From: Myroides phaeus
Lineage (GTDB): Bacteria; Bacteroidota; Bacteroidia; Flavobacteriales; Flavobacteriaceae
Assembly: GCF_900099675.1 (NCBI RefSeq)
Contig: NZ_FNDQ01000010.1
Span: 50,917 to 114,916, forward strand
Direction: 5' to 3'
Length of the DNA stretch: 64,000 nt
A program made the translations under genes and the position numbers. The notes beneath the pieces were generated by a model. That model was not told the origin of the DNA, did no database searches, and saw only the letters and a program-made list of their open reading frames with translations. This document shows positions 50,129 through 59,055 of the stretch, piece after piece. Every line of letters starts with the position of its first letter. Position 1 is the stretch's first letter.

Positions 50129-51415
50129 ATGCAATCAAAAAAATTATTTAAGGTTGCGCTTGTTGGCTTAATGGCTCCAAGTGCAATTGTTGCACAAAAG
50201 GATAAGAAAGATCAGGTGTTGCTAAATGAAGGGATAATCTCTATTGCTGAAGGTGGAGTTTTGTCTACTGTTTATGACTTTGATAATACTGCGGATGGTA
50301 AAGTAAAAAACGATGGTACAGCTTATTACTATAGCAACTTTAACAATGATAATTTATATTATTATAGTGATGGAGCGAAAGAGTCTAAAGCAATCTTTAC
50401 TCGCTACGAAAATGAAAAAGGGAAACAAGTAATTTCTGGATCTAAACCAACAGAGTTTTTTGATGTGGTTTTGGATAATGCAGAAAACTATGTTGCCTTT
50501 GATCTTAAAAACGAAATGAACGTAAATGGTTCTATGGATTTTAAAGATGGGATTATTAAAGTGGACTCTCTAAAAGGGGCACTTACATTTCATCAAGGTT
50601 CTAAAGCGTTACATCCAAAGGATAGAAGTCACGCTGAGGGGTTCGTAGAGAAAAAGGGAAATGAAGAATTTCAATATCCAAAAGGAGATAAAGGTATTTA
50701 CCGTTATGCACGTATAAGTGCGCCTGAGAATATAAAGGATGCGTTTGAAGGAAAATACTCTCTTGACGACAAGAATTTCTTTAGAGCTCGTTCAGGAAAA
50801 TCGGGTGTAATTAATTTACTAAATGAACGCGAGTATTGGACTGTTGAAAAAGGGAATGACAATAGTGAGCGTGGTATTATGCTAACGTTAAGTTGGGATG
50901 AACGTACGACACCTGCTGAGTTGTTAAAAGATCCAGAAAAGGAATTACACATTGTTCGTTGGGATGCAAGACAGCAAGTTTGGGTTGATGAAGGAGGAGT
51001 AGTTGATATGGATAAAAAAGAAATTACTACTGCGGCATCCGTAAAAGGATATGGATTCTTTACCCTGGCTACTATAAAAAGAGAATTGCTATTGGATGGT
51101 GATATAGTTATTTATAACTTAGTAACACCTAACGGAGATGATAAGAACGATTATTTCTTAATAGACAACATCAATAAGTTTCCAAATAATACAGTGGAAG
51201 TGTACAACCGTTGGGGGGTGAAGGTTTATGAAACTAAGGCTTATGATAGTAACGGGAATGTTTTCCGTGGGTATTCAGAAGGTCGTGTTACTGTAAACAA
51301 AAATGAAAAGTTACCATCAGGTACGTATTTTTACATTGTTAGCTACGAGCATAAAGATGCTGGTGGTTCTAAAATGATTAAAAAATCTGGATATTTACAT
51401 TTAGATAACAACTAA
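50129..51415 (+). CDS. CHU_C (type B C-terminal domain) secreted protein
   Basis: 428 aa, signal peptide ending IVAQ. The body is a beta-rich domain (residues about 25-320). The C-terminal 95 residues are the gliding-motility-associated/CHU_C domain: VTPNGDDKNDYFLIDNINKF, NTVEVYNRWGVKVYETKAYD, and LPSGTYFYIVSYEH. Type B domains of this kind direct export by the type IX system and usually need a partner SprF/PorP protein, which is encoded 11 bases downstream. So this is probably the secreted base, tip or anchor of the fibre. Confidence 0.88.
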   Translation: MQSKKLFKVALVGLMAPSAIVAQKDKKDQVLLNEGIISIAEGGVLSTVYDFDNTADGKVKNDGTAYYYSNFNNDNLYYYSDGAKESKAIFTRYENEKGKQVISGSKPTEFFDVVLDNAENYVAFDLKNEMNVNGSMDFKDGIIKVDSLKGALTFHQGSKALHPKDRSHAEGFVEKKGNEEFQYPKGDKGIYRYARISAPENIKDAFEGKYSLDDKNFFRARSGKSGVINLLNEREYWTVEKGNDNSERGIMLTLSWDERTTPAELLKDPEKELHIVRWDARQQVWVDEGGVVDMDKKEITTAASVKGYGFFTLATIKRELLLDGDIVIYNLVTPNGDDKNDYFLIDNINKFPNNTVEVYNRWGVKVYETKAYDSNGNVFRGYSEGRVTVNKNEKLPSGTYFYIVSYEHKDAGGSKMIKKSGYLHLDNN

Positions 51416-51426
51416 GAAAAGAGTTT

Positions 51427-52359
51427 ATGAGTATTCATAATAAAATAAAGAAGATTGGAATTAGCCTACTTGCAGTAGGCTGTTTCAGTCAAATGCATGC
51501 GCAACAAGATCCTCAGTTTACGCAGTATATGTACAATACGAACAATATTAACCCTGCTTATGCTGGGTCAAGAGGTGTTCTTAGTGTATTTGGTATGTAT
51601 AGAACACAATGGGTAGGATTAGAAGGCGCACCTAAAACAGCTAATGTTTCTGTTGCAACTCCTTTGGGAGAAAGCGGATTGGGATTAGGTGTTAATTTCA
51701 CTAACGACCGATTAGGGGCAATGGATGAAAATAATATTTCTGTTGATTTATCATATGCAATTGATTTAAACAGAGATTATAAGTTAGCTTTCGGTATTAA
51801 AGGAACAGCTAATTTGTTGGATGTAGATTATACAAAATTGAATATTCACAATCCTTCTGATCCTGTTTCTCAAACGAATATAAACAATAAGTTTACGCCA
51901 AATTTAGGGGCTGGTCTTTATTTGTATTCAGACAAAGCTTATCTTGGATTGTCAGTTCCGAATTTTTTAACTTCGGATAGATATGATGATAACGATGTAG
52001 AAACAATGCGTCAAAAAGCAAACTTCTACTTTATGGGAGGTTATGTTTTTGATTTAAACCCAAGTTTGAAGTTTAAACCTGCTTTCTTAATGAAGGCGGT
52101 AGAGGGAGCTCCTTTGCAGGTTGACTTAACAGCGAACTTCTTAATCGTTGATAAGTTTACTGTAGGTGCCGCTTATCGTTGGGATGCTTCTGTAAGTGCT
52201 TTAGCAGGTTTCCAAGTGAATGATAATCTGTTTGTAGGTTATGCTTATGATGCAGATACAACTTCTTTGAGAAATTATAATTCTGGTTCGCATGAGATCT
52301 TCTTGCGTTTCGATATTTTCAGTCGTACAGGAAGAATTAACACGCCGCGTTTCTTCTAA
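51427..52359 (+). CDS. PorP/SprF family outer-membrane protein
   Basis: 310 aa. The signal peptide ends MHAQ, followed by the family hallmark QDPQFTQYMYNTNNINPAYA and GMYRTQWVGLEGAPKT. The rest forms a barrel of about 12-14 strands ending RFF. PorP/SprF proteins act with type B-domain substrates in type IX secretion and surface attachment. The operon partner is the CHU_C protein immediately upstream, so together they should export and hold it at the surface. It is the last gene of the operon; a weak hairpin (AGAGCT/AGCTCT, 52436-52457) follows. Confidence 0.92.
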   Translation: MSIHNKIKKIGISLLAVGCFSQMHAQQDPQFTQYMYNTNNINPAYAGSRGVLSVFGMYRTQWVGLEGAPKTANVSVATPLGESGLGLGVNFTNDRLGAMDENNISVDLSYAIDLNRDYKLAFGIKGTANLLDVDYTKLNIHNPSDPVSQTNINNKFTPNLGAGLYLYSDKAYLGLSVPNFLTSDRYDDNDVETMRQKANFYFMGGYVFDLNPSLKFKPAFLMKAVEGAPLQVDLTANFLIVDKFTVGAAYRWDASVSALAGFQVNDNLFVGYAYDADTTSLRNYNSGSHEIFLRFDIFSRTGRINTPRFF

Positions 52360-52574
52360 AAAAGATAAATTAAAGCAGGCTTTGTTAATTTCCTTATTAG
52401 AAAAGAATAAATAATAACATTACACGTTAATAAATAGAGCTTCTTTCGGGGAGCTCTTTGTAATAGTAGTAGAATCAAATAAAACAAGTAGACTACTTAG
52501 TCGGTTTCACTTGTTGCAGAGCATCCCCAACTATATGTTCTGCTAAGTTTAAAATTAATCCCCACATCAAATTT

Positions 52575-53537
52575 ATGCAGTTAAAGCCCGAGAGATCTAT
52601 CTCTCAATTTAGATTATTAATAGTCTTCTCAATAGTTATTTTTCTTTACAGCATTGTAACTAAATTTATAGGTGCACCTTTGTACTTTATTTATTTGGAA
52701 GGCTTTTTATTATTGTTCTTTTTAAAACATAGAATGAGAAAGCACCATAGCGTGCGCTTTGGTATTTTGTTATTAGTCTTTTTCAGCTCCTTATTTTATC
52801 TGTTGTATTACAATCAGATGTATTTGCTTATAACAGTTGTATGCTGTAATGTTACTAATTTATTTTGCCTTTTCAAGGAGATAAAAGAGGTGCAAGAACG
52901 CAAGGATGTAGTAACGTCAATGGAATTAAACTATATATTGGTTGTTTCTTTTGTTTTAATAGCAGCGACGACGGTTAACTTTTCAAAATTGACCTACATT
53001 TATCACGAGTTAGAATACAACACTGTTTTTGAGTCTTTCTTTTTTACAACTGTTGGAGTTGGGTTAATTTATTCCATTGTTACTTTGGTTAGGTTGTCAT
53101 ACTGTGACTGTCACGAGGTAATTGGAATTAATCAATCAAACTTGGTATTGGAAAAAGTAAAGCCAATGTTGCAATATGATACCTTGCCAATTTGTACAGA
53201 AGACAGTCGTAAGGTAGTTGAGTTTTTTGAAAAGAGTACGTTGTATTTAGATCGTGATTTCACAGTTGAAATGTTGGCAAAGGAGCTAAATTTTACAAAG
53301 GCTCAGTTGTCTGAAACACTGAATAGAACAATGGGGGTTAATTTTTACAATTTAGTAGCGAGTTATCGCATTAAGTATGCAAAGAAAATTATGCAAGAAC
53401 GCCAAGATTTATTGATTGATGGTGTTATTGTAAATTCTGGTTTTAATTCGAAAACAACGTTTAATAAGTACTTTAAGCATTTTGTGGGAATTACACCAAC
53501 GGAGTTTAAAAATAAGGTAATGAATGGAGAAATATAA
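52575..53537 (+). CDS. Membrane-anchored AraC-type regulator
   Basis: 320 aa. About five or six hydrophobic helices span residues 12-170 (LLIVFSIVIFLYSIVTKFIG, FGILLLVFFSSLFYLLYY). The cytoplasmic C-terminus holds an AraC HTH (MLAKELNFTKAQLSETLNRT; INSGF-like VNSGFNSKTTFNKYF; KHFVGITPTEFKNKV). Regulators of this layout, with an integral-membrane sensor and DNA-binding tail, are common in Flavobacteriaceae. It stands 215 bases after the fibre operon and before a terminator. Control of that operon is plausible from position but not shown. Confidence 0.85.
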   Translation: MQLKPERSISQFRLLIVFSIVIFLYSIVTKFIGAPLYFIYLEGFLLLFFLKHRMRKHHSVRFGILLLVFFSSLFYLLYYNQMYLLITVVCCNVTNLFCLFKEIKEVQERKDVVTSMELNYILVVSFVLIAATTVNFSKLTYIYHELEYNTVFESFFFTTVGVGLIYSIVTLVRLSYCDCHEVIGINQSNLVLEKVKPMLQYDTLPICTEDSRKVVEFFEKSTLYLDRDFTVEMLAKELNFTKAQLSETLNRTMGVNFYNLVASYRIKYAKKIMQERQDLLIDGVIVNSGFNSKTTFNKYFKHFVGITPTEFKNKVMNGEI

Positions 53538-53555
53538 TTTTTCGGTTAGAAATAC

Positions 53556-53589
53556 AAAAGGATTTTACATTAAGTAAGGTCCTTTTTTT
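53556..53589 (+). terminator. Intrinsic terminator after the membrane AraC-type gene
   Basis: AAAAGGA and TCCTTTT form the outer stem with partial TTTA/TAA pairing within, followed by a T run. Confidence 0.6.
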
Positions 53590-54293
53590 GTGTAAAAAAC
53601 TTGGGTTTTTTACCTTAAATGGGATCAAAAAGGCCTTTTTAGGCCTATTTTTTATTAAAAATGTAGGAAATACTACTATTTTGTAAAAGGATAAAAGTAG
53701 TTGTATTTATGTGTGTAAAACACTGGTAATAAGGCCTTTATGGTTGTTATTGTTGGTTTTTTAGTTGTAATTATTTAGCTTTTAAATGTGTCTTAAAAGG
53801 GAATTTTCCGACAATAGTCCGACAATCCTCGGAGAATACTGGGCTGAGAGGTATTTAGTCGGAGAATACGCAGAGGGCTCTCAGACAATACTCATAGAAG
53901 TGTTTGAAGAGGAGGCAATAATTGTTTTTTAGTGCATTTGATATTAAAATAATCACTTTGGCATTTTTGAGGTGTGAGAGAGTTTATTTTGCATTTTCGT
54001 GCTATGCTTAAAGAGGAGGGAATAAGTTATATGAAAGAATATAAAATACTTTATTATTAAAACTTCTACTGTTCGATTTTCTGTTTTGCGAATGCGTAAA
54101 TGTGTGGGGTTGATTTTCAAGGTGTTGTGTTTTTGAAGAGAAATGTTGTTTGTGAGTAATCATTTTAAGAAGGTTTGGTATTGTAATCTTAATAGATTGT
54201 AGCACTATTGGTTAAGTGTATAAAAAATTGTTAATGCTATATAAATTAGCGAAAAGGTGTCTCTACAAAATATGATATTTTAAATACTTACCC
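53590..54293. other. Gene-free region with phased TCCGACAAT repeats
   Basis: About 700 bases. A second terminator-like hairpin (AGGCCTTTTTAGGCCT, 53631-53646, with T runs) lies near the start. TCCGACAAT at 53807 and 53818 and TCGGAGAAT at 53829 are exactly 11 bp apart. TCGGAGAAT recurs at 53859 and TCAGACAAT at 53881, 22 bp later. This resembles the block near 19.2 kb. No gene is evident on either strand. Confidence 0.55.
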
Positions 54294-54301
54294 TATATTT
54301 G
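54294..54301 (+). promoter_or_regulatory. -7 box of yaaA-hutH
   Basis: TATATTTG, 20 bases before ATG 54322. The -33 TTG is not obvious. Confidence 0.5.
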
Positions 54302-54321
54302 GGAAGCATAAAAAAGAAAAT

Positions 54322-55089
54322 ATGAAAATTTTAATATCGCCAGCAAAGAGTTTAGATTATACAAGTGCGGTGCCTGTACTTACAAGTACAAAGCCCATTT
54401 TTATAAAAGAATCGAAAGAGATTAATGAAGTGTTGAAGTCAAAAACTCCAATGGACTTAGAGGCATTGATGAAGATTTCATCGAATTTGGCTGAATTGAA
54501 TTGGAAGCGTAATCAAGAGCGTGTTTTTGTTAAGAAGGAAGGTAATGAGGAAGATTTTAGACAAGCGGTTTTTGCGTTTAATGGAGATGTTTATGGCGGA
54601 CTTGATGCTTATTCGTTGAAAGTTGAACAAATAGAAGAATTACAAAATAAGCTTAGGATTTTATCTGGTTTATATGGTATTTTGAAACCGTTAGATGAGA
54701 TTGAACCTTATAGATTAGAAATGGGAACTAAGATGCCTGTAGGTACTAATGCGAACTTGTATGAGTTTTGGAAACCAGTGATTGCAGAATCGCTAAATAA
54801 GGAGATGAAACAAGGAGAGCTATTGGTTAATCTGGCAAGTAATGAGTACTTCAGTGCTGTTGATAAAACAGCGTTAAAGGCTACATTGATAACTCCGGAG
54901 TTTAAAGAACTTAGAGATGGAAAGCTAAAAGTGATTAGTTTCTACGCTAAGAAAGCAAGAGGAATGATGGTTAGATATATCATTGATAATGGTATTGAGG
55001 ACTTAGATGGCTTGAAAAAGTTTAATGTAGATGGATATGCTTGGAGCGAAGGAGATTCGAAAGGAAATAAATTAGTGTTTACAAGATAA
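54322..55089 (+). CDS. yaaA: Peroxide stress protein YaaA
   Basis: 255 aa, the usual size for the family. The N-terminal signature is ILISPAKSLDY, with FAFNGDVYGGLDAYSL and LRILSGLYGILKPLDEIEPY in the middle and VISFYAKKARGMMVRYII near the end. In E. coli YaaA limits free iron and protects DNA and proteins during hydrogen peroxide stress. It lies 28 bases before hutH and may share its transcript. Confidence 0.95.
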   Translation: MKILISPAKSLDYTSAVPVLTSTKPIFIKESKEINEVLKSKTPMDLEALMKISSNLAELNWKRNQERVFVKKEGNEEDFRQAVFAFNGDVYGGLDAYSLKVEQIEELQNKLRILSGLYGILKPLDEIEPYRLEMGTKMPVGTNANLYEFWKPVIAESLNKEMKQGELLVNLASNEYFSAVDKTALKATLITPEFKELRDGKLKVISFYAKKARGMMVRYIIDNGIEDLDGLKKFNVDGYAWSEGDSKGNKLVFTR

Positions 55090-55117
55090 ATTTATATTAT
55101 ACCACCAACAAAAACTT

Positions 55118-56620
55118 ATGGAAGCAGTACATTATATTAGCTCAGATGTATTTACAATTGAGAAATTAAATGAAATATTAACACAGGGTCAAAAGATCCA
55201 ATTGTCAGAAGAAGCACGTGCAAATATTGAAAATTGTCGTACTTATTTAGACAATAAAATGGCGGAGCACAAGGATCCTATTTATGGAATTAATACTGGG
55301 TTTGGTTCTTTGTGTAACGTGAAAATTGACAATGAAAATTTGTCTAAATTACAAGAGAACTTAATGAAATCTCACGCTTGTGGAACTGGTGAGTTAGTTC
55401 CAGAAGAGATTATTAAAATTATGTTGTTGCTAAAGGTTAAGTCTTTGAGTTATGGTAATTCAGGGGTTCAATTAGCTACAGTGGAGCGATTGATTGATTT
55501 TTATAACAATGATATTTTACCTGTTGTTTATACACAAGGTTCTTTAGGGGCATCTGGAGATTTAGCTCCGTTAGCTCACTTGTCATTGCCTTTAATTGGT
55601 GAAGGGGAAGTGTATGCGGATGGATTTCGTCAGCCTGCAGCTAAAGTGCTTGAGAAAAACGGATGGGAACCAATAAAAATGAAGTCTAAAGAAGGATTAG
55701 CTTTGTTGAACGGAACACAGTTTATGAGTGCTTACGGATGTTATGTAATGATTAAAGCTAAGCGATTGTCTTATTTAGCTGATGTAATTGGAGCAGTTTC
55801 TTTAGAAGGGTTTGACGGTAGAATAGAGCCTTTTAACGAGTTAATACACTTTGTAAGACCTCATAAAGGACAGATTGAAACAGCGCAGTTTTTCAATGAA
55901 ATGTTAGATGGGTCAGAGTTGATTAAACGACCAAAAGAACACGTACAAGATCCGTATTCTTTTAGATGTATTCCTCAAGTTCACGGTGCGTCAAAAGATG
56001 CAATTGACTATGTGGATCGCGTGTTTAAAACAGAAATAAACTCGGTAACAGACAATCCGAATGTGTTCTATAAAGAAGATATTATTGTGTCAGGAGGAAA
56101 TTTCCACGGACAGCCATTAGCTTTAGCATTAGACTTTTTAGGAATTGCATTAGCTGAATTAGGTAGTATTTCTGAAAGAAGAACATATCAGTTGATTTCT
56201 GGTTTAAGAGGATTACCTGCGTTTTTAGTATCTGATCCAGGATTGAACTCCGGATTTATGATTCCGCAGTACACAGCTGCAAGTATTGTTAGTCAAAACA
56301 AACAATTAGCTACTCCTTCAAGCGTTGATAGTATTGTTTCAAGTAATGGACAAGAAGATCACGTGAGTATGGGAGCAAACGGTGCTACAAAGGCATTGCG
56401 TATTGTTGAGAATTTAGAGCGTATTTTAGCTATTGAGCTTATGAATGCTTCACAAGCTTTAGAGTTTAGAAGACCTGCAAAATCAAGTGATTTTATTGAA
56501 TCATTTGTTAAAATATACAGAGAAGAAGTGCCATTTGTAGATGCAGACCGTATTTTACATTATGATATTGAGCGTTCAATTGCGTTCTTAAACTCTTTTC
56601 AAATCGATTTAGACGCCTAA
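55118..56620 (+). CDS. hutH: Histidine ammonia-lyase
   Basis: 500 aa, normal length. The MIO cofactor forms from Ala-Ser-Gly in GSLGASGDLAPLAHLSL (about residue 150). The catalytic Tyr is in IYGINTGFGSLC, and SVTDNPNVF and ALDFLGIALAELG are family motifs. MKSHACGTGE is the region where His-specific enzymes carry SHA. It releases ammonia from histidine to give urocanate. No other hut genes are nearby, so it may feed another use. A tyrosine- or phenylalanine-lyase role is less likely but not excluded. Confidence 0.9.
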   Translation: MEAVHYISSDVFTIEKLNEILTQGQKIQLSEEARANIENCRTYLDNKMAEHKDPIYGINTGFGSLCNVKIDNENLSKLQENLMKSHACGTGELVPEEIIKIMLLLKVKSLSYGNSGVQLATVERLIDFYNNDILPVVYTQGSLGASGDLAPLAHLSLPLIGEGEVYADGFRQPAAKVLEKNGWEPIKMKSKEGLALLNGTQFMSAYGCYVMIKAKRLSYLADVIGAVSLEGFDGRIEPFNELIHFVRPHKGQIETAQFFNEMLDGSELIKRPKEHVQDPYSFRCIPQVHGASKDAIDYVDRVFKTEINSVTDNPNVFYKEDIIVSGGNFHGQPLALALDFLGIALAELGSISERRTYQLISGLRGLPAFLVSDPGLNSGFMIPQYTAASIVSQNKQLATPSSVDSIVSSNGQEDHVSMGANGATKALRIVENLERILAIELMNASQALEFRRPAKSSDFIESFVKIYREEVPFVDADRILHYDIERSIAFLNSFQIDLDA

Positions 56621-56647
56621 AACGTTAAATAAATCGTGAAATAATTT

Positions 56648-56693
56648 ATAAAAGCCGTATCTTTTCGTAGGAAATAGGTACGGCTTTTATTAT
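56648..56693 (+). terminator. Terminator-like inverted repeat after hutH
   Basis: ATAAAAGCCGTA (56648-56659) is the exact complement of TACGGCTTTTAT (56679-56690), with a 19-base loop and AT-rich sequence following. It can work on both strands. Confidence 0.8.
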
Positions 56694-56698
56694 ATTGC

Positions 56699-56706
56699 TA
56701 TATTTG
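56699..56706 (+). promoter_or_regulatory. -7 box before the HD-domain gene
   Basis: TATATTTG, 29 bases before the TTG start at 56735 and just after the hutH terminator. Confidence 0.55.
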
Positions 56707-56734
56707 TAAGTGTTTATCAAAAAAACAATAATCA

Positions 56735-57973
56735 TTGAGTAAATTAAATAAACTTAAGATATTGAATGACCCTATTTATGGGTTCATTACGATTCCGAAT
56801 TCTTTGGTGTACGATTTAATCGAACACCCTTATTTTCAGCGCTTGAGAAGAATATCTCAGATGGGGGTATCTTATCTTGTTTATCCAGGAGCTCATCACA
56901 CGCGTTTTCACCATGCTTTAGGTTGTATGCACTTGATGCAAAAGGCAGTGCAAGTACTTCGATTTAAAAATGTTTCTATTTCTGAAGAGGAAGAGAATGC
57001 GTTATATGTGGCTATTTTGTTACACGATATTGGGCACGGACCATTTTCTCACGCAATGGAGGAGAGTATTGTTGAGGGAGTACACCACGAGGAGATTTCT
57101 ATTTTCTTTATGAATCGATTGAATCAAGAGTTTAATGGACAATTGAGTTTAGCGATTGAAATATTTCAAGGTAGGTATCACCGTAAGTTTATGTTGCAAT
57201 TGATTTCCGGCCAATTGGATATGGATAGGATGGACTATTTAAAAAGAGATAGTTTTTATAGTGGTGTGGCAGAAGGAAATATCAACTCAGAGCGATTAAT
57301 TCAAATGTTGAATGTAGTCAATGATGAATTAGTTGTAGAGAAAAAAGGAATTTACTCTGTAGAAATGTTTTTGATAGCACGTCGTATGATGTATTGGCAA
57401 GCTTATTTACATAAAACAAGTGTATGTGCTGAGCTTATTTTGGTGCGCATTTTGAAGAGAGCTAAAGAGTTAACACATAAAGGAGTGGAACTTTGGTGTA
57501 GTGAATCGCTTTTGTTCTTTTTGAAAAATCACATTGATCACGATGATTTTGACACTATGGCCTTAGAGAAGTTCGCTTTGTTAGATGATTCTGATATATT
57601 GGGAGCTTTGAAGTCGTGGCAATTTCACAAAGACTTTATTTTATCTGAATTGAGTAAAATGATTGTCAATCGTGAATTGTTGAGAATAGAAATAGTTTCA
57701 GATAAAGAAGAAACAAAAGCTAAGATGAATGTGATGTTGGATAAAATTACAGAGAGATATGGAATTTCTAATGAAGCTGCAAAGTATTTTGTCTTTAAAG
57801 GTAAGGTTGAAAATCAAGCGTATAGCAAGAGTAAAGAACCAATTATGATTTTAAAGAAAGATGGTTCTGTAAAGGATGTTTTATCGATTTCAGATGAGTT
57901 AAACTTAAAGTCGCTAACTAAATTAGTAACAAAGTACTTTGTTTGTTATCCAAAAAACGTTTTTGAAAGTTAA
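56735..57973 (+). CDS. HD domain phosphohydrolase (SAMHD1/dGTPase-like)
   Basis: 412 aa beginning at TTG 56735. A stop precedes it at 56729 with no ATG, and KLKILNDPIYGFITIP is the expected family start. The HD site is built from HHTRFHHALGCMHLMQ, ILLHDIGHGPFSHAMEE (the HD pair), HHEEIS and ISGQLDMDRMDYLKRDSFYS. These are metal-dependent hydrolases of nucleotides such as dNTPs, though the substrate here is unproven. The gene sits just upstream of the lipid A genes, a constant neighbour in flavobacteria. Confidence 0.92.
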   Translation: MSKLNKLKILNDPIYGFITIPNSLVYDLIEHPYFQRLRRISQMGVSYLVYPGAHHTRFHHALGCMHLMQKAVQVLRFKNVSISEEEENALYVAILLHDIGHGPFSHAMEESIVEGVHHEEISIFFMNRLNQEFNGQLSLAIEIFQGRYHRKFMLQLISGQLDMDRMDYLKRDSFYSGVAEGNINSERLIQMLNVVNDELVVEKKGIYSVEMFLIARRMMYWQAYLHKTSVCAELILVRILKRAKELTHKGVELWCSESLLFFLKNHIDHDDFDTMALEKFALLDDSDILGALKSWQFHKDFILSELSKMIVNRELLRIEIVSDKEETKAKMNVMLDKITERYGISNEAAKYFVFKGKVENQAYSKSKEPIMILKKDGSVKDVLSISDELNLKSLTKLVTKYFVCYPKNVFES

Positions 57974-57990
57974 GTTTCAATTATATTTTA

Positions 57991-57998
57991 TATTTTTG
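57991..57998 (+). promoter_or_regulatory. -7 box immediately before lpxD
   Basis: TATTTTTG followed by C, only 5 bases before ATG 58004. If used, lpxD would be transcribed with almost no leader. Confidence 0.45.
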
Positions 57999-58003
57999 CC
58001 ACA

Positions 58004-59020
58004 ATGAAAATAGCAGCAGAACAAATAGCGTCAGTATTAGGAGGAGATATTGTAGGAAATCCTGCAGTTGAAGTAAGTACTTTAGCTAAAATTGAAGAAG
58101 GAACTGAAGGGTCTATTTCTTTTTTAGCCAATCCTAAATACATACATCATATCTATACTACCAAAGCTTCGGTAGTTATTGTTAATAAAACATTTGAACC
58201 AGAACACCCAATTGAGGCTACTTTAATTAAGGTGGATGATGCATACAAAGCATTTTCTAAACTGTTGGAGTATTATAATCAAGTTAAATTAATGAAGTCT
58301 GGTATTGAACAACCGTCAGTTATTTCTGAAGGTGTTGAATATGGAGAAGAGTTATATTTAGGTAGTTTTTGCTATTTAGGTAAGAATGTTAAGATCGGTA
58401 AAAACGTAAAAATATATCCAAATACATTTGTAGGTGATAACGTAAGAATAGGGGACAACACTGTACTTTTTGCAGGAGTTCGTATCTATTCTGAAACTGT
58501 TATTGGTAATAATTGTACAATTCACGCAGGTGTAATTGTTGGGTCAGATGGATTTGGATTTGCACCAAATGCTGATGGAACTTATAGTAAAGTGCCGCAG
58601 ATTGGTAATGTAATCATTGAAGATAATGTGGAAATAGGAGCAGCCACGACAATTGATCGTGCTACTTTAGGTTCTACTATTATCCGCAAAGGAGTTAAAT
58701 TAGATAACCAAATTCAGATTGCTCACAATGTAGAAGTTGGAGAAAATACAGTAATTGCATCACAAACTGGTGTTGCGGGATCAACTAAAATTGGTAAACA
58801 TTGTCTTATTGGAGGACAAGTTGGTATCGTAGGGCATATTGTGATTGGAGATAATGTGAAAATTCAAGCGCAAGCAGGTGTGAGTAAAAGTGTTGAAAGT
58901 AATACTGCAATTCAAGGAACTCCTGCATTTGCACACGGTGATTTCTTACGTTCATATAGTCATTTCAAAAATTTGACTAAAATTGTAAGTGATGTAGAAG
59001 ATTTAAAGAAGAAGATATAA
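58004..59020 (+). CDS. lpxD: UDP-3-O-acylglucosamine N-acyltransferase LpxD
   Basis: 338 aa. The N-terminal uridine-binding domain ([35 protein letters not shown]) is followed by a left-handed beta-helix of hexapeptide repeats ([20 protein letters not shown]) and [20 protein letters not shown], with catalytic His in [14 protein letters not shown]. It adds the second 3-hydroxyacyl chain in lipid A synthesis. It is 30 bases after the HD gene and starts the lipid A cluster lpxD-lpxC/fabZ-lpxA-efp-lpxD2. Confidence 0.95.
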   Translation: MKIAAEQIASVLGGDIVGNPAVEVSTLAKIEEGTEGSISFLANPKYIHHIYTTKASVVIVNKTFEPEHPIEATLIKVDDAYKAFSKLLEYYNQVKLMKSGIEQPSVISEGVEYGEELYLGSFCYLGKNVKIGKNVKIYPNTFVGDNVRIGDNTVLFAGVRIYSETVIGNNCTIHAGVIVGSDGFGFAPNADGTYSKVPQIGNVIIEDNVEIGAATTIDRATLGSTIIRKGVKLDNQIQIAHNVEVGENTVIASQTGVAGSTKIGKHCLIGGQVGIVGHIVIGDNVKIQAQAGVSKSVESNTAIQGTPAFAHGDFLRSYSHFKNLTKIVSDVEDLKKKI

Positions 59021-59055
59021 TTATAGTCTATCAAAATATTTAAAGAGATTTAATT

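Noticed and set aside
54008..54205. 65-codon minus-strand frame after the second phased repeat block
   Set aside because: It is biased to AT codons with no domain, no start signal and no neighbour logic.
55118..56620. Tyrosine ammonia-lyase for pigment (flexirubin) synthesis
   Set aside because: The MKSHACGTGE segment fits histidine lyases better and no aryl-polyene genes are nearby.
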